A stretch of 64,000 bases of DNA from Clostridia bacterium (GCA_017507855.1 JAFWAE010000026.1:82991-146990); one strand, 5' to 3'; counted from the stretch's first letter, positions 27,375 through 35,550 are shown. Program-made: numbers and translations. The notes: generated by a model not told the origin, from the sequence alone.

Positions 27375-28683
27375 AGCTTTTGTGATCGGGGCGGGGCTGG
27401 CAGGCTGCGAGGCGGCCTGGCAGCTGGCTGAACGGGGTATCAGCGTGGAATTGTACGAGCAAAAGCCCCACAAAAAAAGCCCCGCGCACAAGGCCGACAC
27501 TTTTGCCGAGCTGGTCTGCTCCAACTCCCTGCGGGCGGCCAACGTGGAAAATGCGGTGGGCCTGTTGAAGGAGGAAATGCGCCGCCTCGGCTCGCTGATC
27601 ATGGAGGCGGCCGATGCTTGTTCTGTGCCTGCGGGTGGAGCGCTGGCGGTGGACCGAGAGGGCTTTTCCCGGCATATTACTCAACGTATCCGCAACCATC
27701 CTTTGATCCGGGTGATCGAGGGGGAGGTGACCTGCCTGCCTGCGCAGGAAGGGGGGATCGTGGCCACCGGGCCGCTGACGGAAGGGGCGTTTTTTGAGGA
27801 GATCCAACGCCGCTTTGCCCCCAAGCAAATGCATTTTTTTGATGCGGCGGCTCCTTTGATCGAGGCAGACAGCATCAATATGAGCAAGGCCTTCCGCGCC
27901 TCGCGCTACGGAAAGGGCACGGCGGATTATCTCAACTGCCCCATGACGGAGGAGGAATACCTGCGTTTTTACGAGGCGTTGGTTACCGCAGAAGTAGCCC
28001 CTCTGCATTTGCAGGAAGAGCGGGAGCTGACGGTGTTTGAAGGCTGTATGCCCGTGGAAGTGATGGCCAAGCGCGGGCCGCAGACCCTTTGCTACGGGCC
28101 GCTCAAACCCGTGGGGCTGACCGATCCTCATACGGGAAAACGGCCCTTTGCCGTGGTGCAGCTCCGCCAGGACGATTTTGCGGCTTCTCTGTACAATATG
28201 GTGGGCTTTCAGACCCATTTGAAATTTCCCGAGCAGAAGCGTGTGTTTTCCCTGATCCCCGGGCTGGAAAACGCCCGCTTTGCCCGCTACGGTCAAATGC
28301 ACCGCAATACCTATCTGGTCTCGCCCTTGCTTTTGGACGAAAGATACCGCCTCAAGGAAGAGACATGCCTTTATTTTGCCGGGCAGATGACGGGCGTGGA
28401 AGGGTATGTGGAATCGGCGGCCTCGGGGCTTTGCGCCGGTTTGCATCTGGCCCGCGAGCTGCGGGGCATGGAGGCGATGACTTTCCCCGTGACAACGGCG
28501 CTGGGGGCTTTGGGGTCCTATATCGCCCACGCTTCGGCGGAGGATTTTCAGCCCATGAACATTAATTTCGGCATGATGCCCCCCGTTCAGGGGCGTTACA
28601 AAAGCAAAATGGAGAAAAACCGCGTTTTGGCGGAACGCTCCCTTTCTGCTTTGGCAGAACTCTTGCCCCAAGCCGTTTTGTAA
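27361..28683 (+). CDS. trmFO: tRNA m5U54 methyltransferase TrmFO (folate-dependent)
   Basis: A 440-residue FAD enzyme that makes m5U54 in the T-loop of tRNA using methylenetetrahydrofolate. Seen: FAD motif FVIGAGLAGCEAAWQLA, AELVCSNSLRAA with the conserved Cys, VPAGGALAVDREGFS, CPMTEEEY, GCMPVEVMAKRG, and FAGQMTGVEGYVESAASG. The GTG start lies 14 bases inside the end of topA, so translation is coupled. It is a member of the GidA-like family, distinguished from MnmG by its shorter length. Confidence 0.94.
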   Translation: MNRNKAFVIGAGLAGCEAAWQLAERGISVELYEQKPHKKSPAHKADTFAELVCSNSLRAANVENAVGLLKEEMRRLGSLIMEAADACSVPAGGALAVDREGFSRHITQRIRNHPLIRVIEGEVTCLPAQEGGIVATGPLTEGAFFEEIQRRFAPKQMHFFDAAAPLIEADSINMSKAFRASRYGKGTADYLNCPMTEEEYLRFYEALVTAEVAPLHLQEERELTVFEGCMPVEVMAKRGPQTLCYGPLKPVGLTDPHTGKRPFAVVQLRQDDFAASLYNMVGFQTHLKFPEQKRVFSLIPGLENARFARYGQMHRNTYLVSPLLLDERYRLKEETCLYFAGQMTGVEGYVESAASGLCAGLHLARELRGMEAMTFPVTTALGALGSYIAHASAEDFQPMNINFGMMPPVQGRYKSKMEKNRVLAERSLSALAELLPQAVL

Positions 28684-28723
28684 ATGCCTGGCGGGCAAGA
28701 TGATAAATTAATCTGAGAAACGG

Positions 28724-29740
28724 ATGATGAAGATGAAAATTGCTTTGGACGTATACGGTGCGGATCACGCCCCGGAAGAGATCCTGAAGGGGGCTTTTCT
28801 TGCCGCGGCCGACATGCCTGATGACGAGCTGATCCTGGTTGGCCTGCGCGAGGAGATGGAGCGCATTTGCACCCAACGGGGGTGGAGCGCCGGCAATGTG
28901 ACCATGGAGGATGCCACACAGGTCATCACCATGACCGACGAGCCCGCCTCCTCCGTGCGCACGAAAAAGGATTCGTCCTTGGTAAAGGCGGCACAGCTGG
29001 TGGCCCAGGGCCGTGCGGATGCCATGGTCAGCGCGGGCAACACCGGGGCCGTTTTGGCCGCCGCCACCCTGATCGTGAAGCGTATCAAAGGGGTGCGCCG
29101 CCCTGCATTGGCGCCTATTTTACCCACCTATACGGGGCAGGCTATGCTGATCGACTGCGGTGCCAACGTGGAATGCCAGCCTGAATTTTTGCGGCAGTTC
29201 GCCCTTATGGGTTCCGTGTATATGGAGAAGGTGGCGGGAATTGAAAATCCCCGCGTGGCCTTGGCCAACAACGGGGCCGAGGAAACGAAGGGCACGGATC
29301 TAGCCGTGCAGACCCATCAGATCCTCAAAACTCAGCCCATCAATTTTGTGGGCAACGCCGAAGGGCGGGATATTCCCATGGGCAAATGCGACGTGGTGGT
29401 GACCGACGGTTTTACGGGCAACCTGATCCTGAAGACCTACGAGGGTATGGGCAAATTCATCATGCTTTCCATGAAGGATATTTTCTATTCCAACCTGCGC
29501 ACCAAGCTGGGGGCCCTGCTGCTGAAAAAGGAAGTGTCGGATTTCCGCAAAAAGATGGACTACACCCAGTACGGCGGGGCGCCCATTATGGGCATTTGCA
29601 AGCCCGTCATCAAATCTCACGGCTCCTCCAAGGCCGGGGAGATCGGCAATTCCCTGCTGCAGGCCAAGCAATTTTCTCAAAGCGGGGCCATTGAAAGCAT
29701 CACCCAGCTGATGGCCCAAACCGAGGCTGCCGAAGGCTGA
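28724..29740 (+). CDS. plsX: Phosphate acyltransferase PlsX
   Basis: A 338-residue PlsX, which transfers acyl chains from acyl-ACP to phosphate, giving acyl-phosphate for phospholipid synthesis. Typical blocks: IALDVYGADHAPEEILKGA (the family usually has DAMGGDHAP, so this is slightly diverged), VSAGNTGAVLAA, IDCGANVEC, DGFTGNLILKTYEG, and GICKPVIKSHGSS. Three ATG codons are clustered; 28724 is annotated but 28733 (starting MKIALD) fits family alignments as well. It is followed by acpP and rnc, the common plsX-acpP-rnc order without fab genes between. Confidence 0.92.
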   Translation: MMKMKIALDVYGADHAPEEILKGAFLAAADMPDDELILVGLREEMERICTQRGWSAGNVTMEDATQVITMTDEPASSVRTKKDSSLVKAAQLVAQGRADAMVSAGNTGAVLAAATLIVKRIKGVRRPALAPILPTYTGQAMLIDCGANVECQPEFLRQFALMGSVYMEKVAGIENPRVALANNGAEETKGTDLAVQTHQILKTQPINFVGNAEGRDIPMGKCDVVVTDGFTGNLILKTYEGMGKFIMLSMKDIFYSNLRTKLGALLLKKEVSDFRKKMDYTQYGGAPIMGICKPVIKSHGSSKAGEIGNSLLQAKQFSQSGAIESITQLMAQTEAAEG

Positions 29741-29777
29741 ACATTGAAAAAAATTACGTAAATTTTGCCCGAAAGGG

Positions 29778-29807
29778 TTGACAAAACCACCGAATTTATC
29801 ATATCAT
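29778..29807 (+). promoter_or_regulatory. acpP-rnc promoter
   Basis: TTGACA (29778-29783) and TATCAT (29802-29807), 18-base spacer, in the gap after plsX. It would let acpP, rnc and the tRNA be transcribed apart from plsX. Confidence 0.72.
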
Positions 29808-29841
29808 TTGGGCAGACAAAATTTTAAGGAGGCACTTTTTC

Positions 29842-30060
29842 ATGGAATTGAATAGGGTTTGCGAGATCATTGCCGACCAGTTTGGCTTGGAAAAGGACGA
29901 TCTGAATGCGTCCACGACTTTTGAATCTTTAAATGCCGACTCCATCGATATCGTGGAGCTGATCATGGCCTTGGAAGAAGAATTTGACATGCCCTTTAAC
30001 GACGACGAGATCGAAAAGATCAAGACGATCGGGGACGTGGTGGCCTGCTTGAAGCAATGA
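29842..30060 (+). CDS. acpP: Acyl carrier protein
   Basis: A 72-residue acidic helical protein. The phosphopantetheine site is Ser34 in ADSIDIVELIMALEEEF; the family usually has DSL. It carries growing acyl chains in fatty acid synthesis and supplies PlsX. AAGGAGG lies 6-7 bases upstream of the ATG. Its stop overlaps the rnc start (ATGA). Confidence 0.93.
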   Translation: MELNRVCEIIADQFGLEKDDLNASTTFESLNADSIDIVELIMALEEEFDMPFNDDEIEKIKTIGDVVACLKQ

Positions 30061-30779
30061 ATGACCTTTGGTCCTCCCGCCTTGAGGAGCTGGAAAAAGC
30101 TTGCGGCTACGTGTTTGCGGATAAAAGCTTGCCGACACGGGCCTTTACCCACTCCTCTTACGCCAACGAGCAACGAAACGGGATGTCCAGCTACGAGCGC
30201 TTGGAATTTTTGGGCGACGCGGTGCTGGAGCTGATCACGGCGGAATTTCTGTACGAAAAGCTGCACGATCACCCGGAAGGGCAGTTGACGAAGATCCGCG
30301 CTTCGTTGGTGTGCGAGCGCACCCTCAGCCGTTTTGCCCGCCAGTTGAAGCTGGGCGAATTGATCGTGCTGGGAAAAGGAGAGGCGCAGGGAGGCGGGGC
30401 CAAGCGCGATTCCATTTTGGCAGACGTGTTCGAGGCTTTTTTAGCGGCCCTGTATACGGAAGGCGGCTACGAGGTGGCCCGCCGATTTGTGATTCCTTTT
30501 TTGGAGGCATCCTTGCCTGCCGCCTGTGCAGGTAAGCTTTTTTCCGACTACAAGACCGAGCTGCAGGAGCTGGTGCAAAGCAGCGGTCGGGACGAGATCT
30601 TTTACCGCGTGGTGGGGGAGCGCGGCCCCCAGCACGATTGTGTTTTTACCGTGCAAGTGTATTTAAACAGCAATCTGCTCGGGCAGGGCGAGGGGCGCAG
30701 CAAAAAGCTGGCCGAACAGGCCGCGGCGCGCCAAGCCCTTTGCCTTATGGGCGTGGAAAGCGAAAGCGAGGGCCATTAG
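30057..30779 (+). CDS. rnc: Ribonuclease III
   Basis: A 240-residue RNase III that cleaves double-stranded RNA in rRNA and mRNA processing. The catalytic signature ERLEFLGDAVLEL is at about residues 44-56; the second acidic block is ADVFEAFLAALY. A C-terminal double-stranded RNA binding domain starts near 165 (DYKTELQELVQ) and ends with the GEGRSKKLAEQAAARQAL helix. The last three codons and stop overlap the 5' end of the following tRNA (30770-30779), an uncommon arrangement. Confidence 0.94.
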   Translation: MNDLWSSRLEELEKACGYVFADKSLPTRAFTHSSYANEQRNGMSSYERLEFLGDAVLELITAEFLYEKLHDHPEGQLTKIRASLVCERTLSRFARQLKLGELIVLGKGEAQGGGAKRDSILADVFEAFLAALYTEGGYEVARRFVIPFLEASLPAACAGKLFSDYKTELQELVQSSGRDEIFYRVVGERGPQHDCVFTVQVYLNSNLLGQGEGRSKKLAEQAAARQALCLMGVESESEGH

Positions 30780-30846
30780 CTCAGTTGGTCAGAGCTGTCG
30801 GCTCATAACCGATTGGTCCGGGGTTCAAGTCCCTGATGGCCCACCA
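30770..30846 (+). tRNA. tRNA with CAU anticodon (Ile2 or elongator Met)
   Basis: A complete cloverleaf: perfect 7-bp acceptor stem (GGGCCAT with ATGGCCC), D-stem GCTC/GAGC, anticodon stem GTCGG/CCGAT with loop CTCATAA (anticodon CAT), 5-base variable loop, T-stem with TTCAAGT loop, and encoded CCA. A pyrimidine-rich start typical of initiator tRNA is absent. C4-G69 and C5-G68, known TilS recognition pairs, and the loop CTCATAA as in Bacillus tRNA-Ile2 favour the lysidine-modified isoleucine tRNA, but elongator Met cannot be excluded. It overlaps the rnc stop codon. Confidence 0.92.
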
Positions 30847-30880
30847 AAGATCCCCGTTCTGAAGAACGGGGATCTTTCCT
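30846..30880 (+). terminator. Terminator after rnc-tRNA
   Basis: A 14-base-pair perfect stem (30846-30859 with 30864-30877) with a TGAA loop, followed by a C-interrupted T stretch. It starts at the last base of the tRNA CCA. Confidence 0.78.
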
Positions 30881-30920
30881 TTGGACAAAATGTTGCATTT
30901 TTGCAAAACGCGTGATTCCC

Positions 30921-30949
30921 TTGACATTTTTTCTCAAATCGTATAACAT
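30921..30949 (+). promoter_or_regulatory. gntP promoter with flanking direct repeat
   Basis: TTGACA at 30921-30926 and a -10 at about 30942-30949 (TATAAC at 15 bases or TAACAT at 17). TCGTATA occurs twice, at 30939 and 30952, across the -10/start region, which could be a regulator site; this is inference. Confidence 0.65.
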
Positions 30950-31005
30950 TATCGTATAGTTGCAATGAAATTGCTTGCAGAAAAATCAAATTAAGGGGAA
31001 TTTGC

Positions 31006-32355
31006 ATGGAGATCGTTTCTTTGCTCGGCATCGTGTTGGGCTTGGTGGTACTGGTCCTGCTGGCATATAAGGGTCATTCCATCATTTGGGTGGCGCCCGT
31101 TTGCGCCGTGATCGTGGCCGTGATGGGCGGGCTGAATATTTTGGACGCCTACCTGGGTGACTATATCAAGGGCGCGGCAGATTACATCGTGTCGTGGTTC
31201 CCGGCCTTTTTCTTGGGGGCCGTGTACGGCAAGCTGATGGACATGACCGGCTCTGCACGCTCGCTGGCCAATAAGATCGTATCGATCATCGGACCCAAAT
31301 TTGCCTTGGCCGCGGTGACCATTCCTTGCTTGCTGATGACCTACGGTGGCGTTTCCATGTTCGTGGTGGTGTTCGTCATCTATCCCATGGGCTATGCTAT
31401 TTACCGCGAGGCAGACCTGCCCCGCACGCTGATCCCCGGAGCGATCGCCTTCGGTGCATTTGGCATTACCATGACGTCCTTGCCCGGCTCTCCTCAGATC
31501 CAAAACATTATTCCCACCCAATATTACGGCACCACGGCTACCGCGGCGCCCCTGATGGGCATCATTGCCGCCATTCTGATCGCCGTGCCCAGTTACCTGT
31601 ACCTGGATTGGCGTATTCGCGACGCCCGTAAAAAGGGCCGCCATTTTGAGGAGGACCCCAAATATGCGGAAAGCGGCGCGGTGGATGCATCCAAGCTTCC
31701 CTCCTGGCATTGGTTGAGCGGTCTGCTGCCCCTGATCGTGGTGGTGCTGATGCTCAACGTACTGCCCGGTGTGCTGAAAAATGCCGGTCTGGCTGACTGG
31801 AACACCAACCAGGCCATCGTAGTGGCTTTGGTAGGCGGTATTTTGGTCACCTGCCTGATGAATATTCGCCAATTCAAGATCCTGCTGCCCGCCATCAGCA
31901 ACGGGGCTAACAGTTCCTTGACGGCCATTATGAACACGGCCTGTGCTGTGGGCTTCGGCTCTGTGGTGAAGATGGTGCCCGGCTTTGTCGTGCTGAAGAA
32001 CGCGATGCTGAACATGCCCGGATCCATTCTGTTCTCCGAAGCGGTGGCGGTCAATGTTTTGGCCGGCGCCACGGGCTCCGCATCCGGTGGTATGTCCATT
32101 GCTTTGGAAGCCCTGGCTCCCCAGTATTTGGAGAAGGCTGCCTCTATCGGCCTGAGCCCCGAGATTTTGCACCGTGTGGCTTCCGTGGCCTCCGGCGGTT
32201 TGGACACCCTGCCTCACAACGGTGCGGTACTGACTTTGTTGGCAGTGTCCAATTGCACGCATAAGGAATCCTATCTGGATATCTGCGTGACCTCCTGCAT
32301 CATTCCCGTGATCGTGTCTTTGGGGATGTCTTTTGTGTGGGGAATGTTTATTTAG
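31006..32355 (+). CDS. GntP family permease
   Basis: A 449-residue integral membrane protein with about 12 hydrophobic segments. It has the GntP family layout: FFLGAVYGKLMDMTGSARSLA near residue 65, a conserved TYGGVSMFVVVFVIYP, and the later GATGSASGGMSIAL and GLDTLPHNGAV blocks. The family imports gluconate and related sugar acids or hydroxy acids with protons. The substrate is not clear, as no sugar-acid kinase or dehydratase is near. ATG follows AAGGGG. The next gene is a PhnP-like hydrolase beyond a terminator. Confidence 0.85.
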   Translation: MEIVSLLGIVLGLVVLVLLAYKGHSIIWVAPVCAVIVAVMGGLNILDAYLGDYIKGAADYIVSWFPAFFLGAVYGKLMDMTGSARSLANKIVSIIGPKFALAAVTIPCLLMTYGGVSMFVVVFVIYPMGYAIYREADLPRTLIPGAIAFGAFGITMTSLPGSPQIQNIIPTQYYGTTATAAPLMGIIAAILIAVPSYLYLDWRIRDARKKGRHFEEDPKYAESGAVDASKLPSWHWLSGLLPLIVVVLMLNVLPGVLKNAGLADWNTNQAIVVALVGGILVTCLMNIRQFKILLPAISNGANSSLTAIMNTACAVGFGSVVKMVPGFVVLKNAMLNMPGSILFSEAVAVNVLAGATGSASGGMSIALEALAPQYLEKAASIGLSPEILHRVASVASGGLDTLPHNGAVLTLLAVSNCTHKESYLDICVTSCIIPVIVSLGMSFVWGMFI

Positions 32356-32365
32356 TCGAGCATGT

Positions 32366-32400
32366 AAAAGGGGGGCTCTTTTCGTCCCCCTTTTTATTTT
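32366..32400 (+). terminator. Terminator after the GntP permease gene
   Basis: Arms AAAAGGGGG and CCCCCTTTTT around a CTCTTTTCGT-type loop, then a long T-run. The next ribosome site begins right after, so some readthrough may feed the hydrolase gene. Confidence 0.8.
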
Positions 32401-32417
32401 TTAGAGGAGAAAAGGCT

Positions 32418-33245
32418 ATGAAGATCAAATTTTTGGGAACGGCTGCTGCAGAAGGAATTCCGGCTCTATTTTGCAACTGCCGTGTGTGCCGAAATGCGCT
32501 GGAAAAACGTGGAAAAGAGGTTAAAACCCGTAGCCAGTCCATCATTGACGACAAGATCCTCATTGACTTTCCTGCCGACACGTATATGCATATGCTCTAT
32601 AACGGGTTGGATCTGAAGACCATTCACACCTGCGTGTTTACCCATTGCCACAGCGACCATTTGTATGAAAGGGATTTTTGGTGCCGTAACAAGGGGATCG
32701 GCAACGAGATAGAGGACGTGCCCCTGAATGTGTATGTTACTCACGCCGGATATGAGCAGTGTCGCAAATTTGTAGAGCGCAACGTGTTTGACGGCCGCGT
32801 TCTGCTCAATGAGATCCATCCCTTCGTGCCCTTTGAGGCTGAGGGCTACCGCTTTATTCCCTTGAAGGCCGACCACGACCCCGCCGCCGATCCGGTGTTT
32901 TACATCATCGAGCACGGGGATAAGACCCTACTGTACGCCAATGACACGGGGATCTTCCCCGCGGAAACGTGGGAGTATTTGGCGGGCTACGGCCGCAGGT
33001 TCGATATGGTGTCCTATGATTGCACGGGCATGATTTTGGAGAATTGCCGGCAAAGCCATATGAGTCTTTCCTCCAATGCGGAGGTGCACGAAAGACTGTG
33101 CCAAATGGGACTTTGCGATGAAAATACCGTGGCCTATGTGAACCATTTCAGCCATAACAGCCGTGCCACTCACGAGGAATTGGTGGAGGCCGCAGACAAA
33201 TACGGCTTCCGAGTGTCCTACGACGGGTTGGAAGTGGAATTTTAA
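32418..33245 (+). CDS. MBL-fold metallohydrolase, PhnP-like
   Basis: A 275-residue metallo-beta-lactamase fold protein. The metal motif is THCHSDHLY (about 78-86), with a later KADHDP and a C-terminal NHFSHN. A Cys cluster CNCRVCRNA at about 20-28 is like the structural zinc site of PhnP. PhnP proteins are phosphodiesterases acting on cyclic ribose phosphates; here no phn genes are present, so the substrate is open. ATG 32418 follows AGAGGAG. Open codons upstream fall within the terminator and are not used. Confidence 0.82.
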   Translation: MKIKFLGTAAAEGIPALFCNCRVCRNALEKRGKEVKTRSQSIIDDKILIDFPADTYMHMLYNGLDLKTIHTCVFTHCHSDHLYERDFWCRNKGIGNEIEDVPLNVYVTHAGYEQCRKFVERNVFDGRVLLNEIHPFVPFEAEGYRFIPLKADHDPAADPVFYIIEHGDKTLLYANDTGIFPAETWEYLAGYGRRFDMVSYDCTGMILENCRQSHMSLSSNAEVHERLCQMGLCDENTVAYVNHFSHNSRATHEELVEAADKYGFRVSYDGLEVEF

Positions 33246-33326
33246 GCAGTTCCTTTGTCGGCGCCCTTGCGAGTGCGCTGTCGGCCCGTCCGTTTTTGTA
33301 TAAAACAACGCAAAAGAGGCGATGAT

Positions 33327-33881
33327 ATGCGTCGTAAAACATTGAAAAAAGCAGTGCTTTGTGCTTTCTTTTTAGCTTTGGGGCTGACCCTTCCTTTTTT
33401 GACGGGGCAGATCCGTTCGGTGGGAAATATGCTGTTGCCCATGCATATTCCCGTCTTTCTTTGCGGGCTGATCTGCGGCGGTCCGTGGGGGGCGGCGGTG
33501 GGCTTTATCCTGCCGTTGTTCCGCTCGGCCCTGTTTGGCATGCCGCCCCTATATCCGGAGGCGGTGTCTATGGCCTTCGAATTGGCCGTGTACGCCGGAG
33601 CGTCCGGCCTGTTGTACGGGCGTGTGTTTCGCCGCCGTATGGGGGGACTGTATGCCTCCCTGATCGCGGCCATGGTGGCGGGACGTTTGGTATGGGGGGC
33701 TGTTAAGGCACTGCTACTGGGATTTGGGGGGAAGGCCTTCACCCTGCAGATGTTTGTTGCGGGAGCTTTTATCAATGCCTTGCCGGGGATCGCCGTACAG
33801 CTGATTTTGATTCCCGGGGTGATGACGGCTTTGCATTTAGTGGAGAAAAAAACGCCTATAAAGTCGGCAAATGGGCGTTGA
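33327..33881 (+). CDS. ECF transporter S component
   Basis: A 184-residue protein with about five or six membrane segments, of the general ECF substrate-binding type. The MLLPMHIPVFLCGLICGG and LPLFRSALFGMPPLYPEAVSMAFEL blocks are typical of a common clostridial ECF subfamily, possibly binding a water-soluble vitamin. The ligand cannot be told. ATG 33327 follows AGAGG. As with queT, no ECF ATPase genes are near. Its end overlaps the -35 box of the next gene's promoter. Confidence 0.8.
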   Translation: MRRKTLKKAVLCAFFLALGLTLPFLTGQIRSVGNMLLPMHIPVFLCGLICGGPWGAAVGFILPLFRSALFGMPPLYPEAVSMAFELAVYAGASGLLYGRVFRRRMGGLYASLIAAMVAGRLVWGAVKALLLGFGGKAFTLQMFVAGAFINALPGIAVQLILIPGVMTALHLVEKKTPIKSANGR

Positions 33882-33906
33882 CTTTTGGCGCGCAATCCAG
33901 TATACT
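33878..33906 (+). promoter_or_regulatory. Promoter of the zinc-ribbon membrane protein gene
   Basis: TTGACT (33878-33883), 17-base spacer, TATACT (33901-33906). The -35 starts within the last codons of the ECF gene. Confidence 0.78.
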
Positions 33907-33956
33907 GAAGTCAGCAAGTCTTTTTAAAATTTGTATCTGTAAAGGGGATCGTGTAC

Positions 33957-34646
33957 ATGAAACTGAATTTGGGAGCTAAATTTTGGCTCAAGGTTTTGGC
34001 ATTGGTGATCGTGGTCTGCTTCTTCTGCCCGTTCGCTTCCTGCTCGGCAGGGGATGAAAAGGAGTCCTTCAGCGGCGTGGAGCTGGCAACCACCGTTTCC
34101 TTGGATAAGGATCATGCGGAGTTTTTCAAGGAAAGCGAAGTGGCTCCCAATATCTTTTTGATCCTGGCTTTCGTGTGTGCCGTTGGTGCGGCGGCCTTGC
34201 TGTTTTTGCCCAAGATGAAGAACACGGCCTTGCTGATCATGGCCGTTCACGGCGCGCTGTTTGTGATGCTGGTCATTTTCCGACTCTCCTTTTTTAGCTA
34301 TTACGATTGGGGCCAGTATGCGGAATACGCCAAACAAGGCATTGAATTCCGTTGGGGCTACCATTTTTCCATGATCCTTTCCTTAGTGTCGGTCTTCGTG
34401 GCGTTTATGCACGGCTATGGAATGAAGCTGCTCAACGCCTTCGTGGCGGGCACGCCCGACGCACAGCCCAAGCAGGCTCCCAAGATCTGCTGCGGGCAGT
34501 GCGGGGCAGAAGTGGCGGCCGGTGTTCAGTTCTGCGGCAACTGCGGCGCGGCCCTGAAGCAGGAGCCTGCCAAATGCCCGTATTGCAAAACGGAACTGAA
34601 GGGAGACAGCCAGTTTTGCGGCAACTGCGGTGCCAAGCTGCAGTAA
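33957..34646 (+). CDS. Membrane protein with two C-terminal zinc ribbons
   Basis: A 229-residue protein: an N-terminal hydrophobic segment (about 8-28), further hydrophobic segments at about 64-83, 88-110 and 130-150, and a cytosolic tail with two Cys4 ribbons (CCGQCGA to CGNCG, and CPYCKTE to CGNCG). The first extracytoplasmic part is about 30 residues. Such tails are common in uncharacterised clostridial membrane proteins. ATG 33957 is 9 bases after AAAGGGG. It is followed by another small membrane protein, probably in the same transcript. Confidence 0.7.
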   Translation: MKLNLGAKFWLKVLALVIVVCFFCPFASCSAGDEKESFSGVELATTVSLDKDHAEFFKESEVAPNIFLILAFVCAVGAAALLFLPKMKNTALLIMAVHGALFVMLVIFRLSFFSYYDWGQYAEYAKQGIEFRWGYHFSMILSLVSVFVAFMHGYGMKLLNAFVAGTPDAQPKQAPKICCGQCGAEVAAGVQFCGNCGAALKQEPAKCPYCKTELKGDSQFCGNCGAKLQ

Positions 34647-34667
34647 CGGGCAGGGGAGGTATTGTAT

Positions 34668-35018
34668 ATGCTTGAGCACAAAGGCCCGATATACAGTGAG
34701 CTGAGGAGGATGAGGCTGAAGGCCGAGCTGTTGGTCAAGCGCCCCTGTTCGCCGGAGGAAAACGAGGCCTACCGCACTTTGACAGAAGGAAACGAGCCTC
34801 TTCCCGAGGGGGTCTACCGCAACGAGGAGGTCTGGGACCTACGGCAGCCCGACAGCTTTTATACGCTGGAAGACGGGGGATTGACCGAGGGAGAAAAGCA
34901 GGAATATATCCTTCTTGCCCAATTGGATCAGCTGCGTGTGATCAAGGGCTGTGTGATCTTCTTCACCGTGCTGACAGTCCTTTCCTTGGTGCTGGCATTG
35001 GTGCTCCCGGCGTTATAA
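34668..35018 (+). CDS. Small single-pass membrane protein, unknown function
   Basis: A 116-residue protein with a charged N-terminal 90 residues and a C-terminal hydrophobic segment (about 92-115), a tail-anchored topology with the soluble domain inside. I do not recognise the soluble part. Start ATG 34668 is placed by GGGGAGG 8 bases upstream. It follows the zinc-ribbon gene by 21 bases. Confidence 0.6.
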   Translation: MLEHKGPIYSELRRMRLKAELLVKRPCSPEENEAYRTLTEGNEPLPEGVYRNEEVWDLRQPDSFYTLEDGGLTEGEKQEYILLAQLDQLRVIKGCVIFFTVLTVLSLVLALVLPAL

Positions 35019-35058
35019 GCAAAAAACGAAAAAAATTTTAAAAAAATAAAAAAAGCAC

Positions 35059-35087
35059 TTGACAGGAAAGAAAAAGTGTTGTATACT
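35059..35087 (+). promoter_or_regulatory. Promoter of the PerR-like regulator and rubrerythrin genes
   Basis: TTGACA (35059-35064), 17-base spacer, TATACT (35082-35087), in an A-rich stretch. It is a near-consensus promoter directly before the candidate Fur-family box. Confidence 0.85.
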
Positions 35088-35092
35088 CTTAA

Positions 35093-35107
35093 TGAAAATA
35101 ATTCTTA
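35093..35107 (+). promoter_or_regulatory. Candidate Fur/PerR box
   Basis: A 7-1-7 element reading TGAAAAT-A-ATTCTTA, close to the TGATAAT-N-ATTATCA consensus of Fur-family boxes. It covers the predicted transcription start, so binding would block the promoter. The Fur-family gene itself is immediately downstream, implying autoregulation. Confidence 0.55.
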
Positions 35108-35123
35108 TTAAGGAGTGATTTTC

Positions 35124-35522
35124 ATTAGAGAACGAAATACCGTACAACGGGAGCTGATCCTGGAGACGGTCCGTTCCCTGCATACACACCCTACGGCGGA
35201 GGAAATATACGGGCAGGTCACTGCGCGCTGTCCTTCCGTCAGCCGGGCCACGGTATATCGCAACCTGCATCAGTTGGCCGAGGAGGGGAAGATCCTGCAT
35301 ATCGGGGTTGCTAACGGACCGGACAGATTTGACGGGACGGTGTCCCAGCATTGCCATTTTCACTGTAAAAAATGCGGCAAGCTGTTGGATCTGGAATTGG
35401 CAGATCCCGTGTTGCCCAAACCATGTCCCGATTGCGGTCATACGGTGACGGGATACGAACTGACCTTCAGCGGCTATTGTCGAGAATGCATCCCTGCCGC
35501 CGAATATACAAAATCAAATTGA
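35124..35522 (+). CDS. Fur family regulator, PerR-like
   Basis: About 132 residues: an N-terminal winged helix (TAEEIYGQV, SRATVYRNLHQLAEEG) and a C-terminal dimer/metal domain. DRFDG followed by QHCHFHCKKCG matches the PerR regulatory metal site; the structural zinc pairs are CKKC and CPDC/CREC. PerR senses peroxide by metal-catalysed oxidation. The start is unclear: AAGGAG at 35110-35114 runs into a GTG at 35115, whereas an ATT at 35124 has proper spacing; I annotate ATT. Rubrerythrin follows 28 bases on, a fitting target. Confidence 0.82.
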   Translation: MRERNTVQRELILETVRSLHTHPTAEEIYGQVTARCPSVSRATVYRNLHQLAEEGKILHIGVANGPDRFDGTVSQHCHFHCKKCGKLLDLELADPVLPKPCPDCGHTVTGYELTFSGYCRECIPAAEYTKSN

Positions 35523-35550
35523 CATCATAAATTAAAAGGAGAAATGAACC

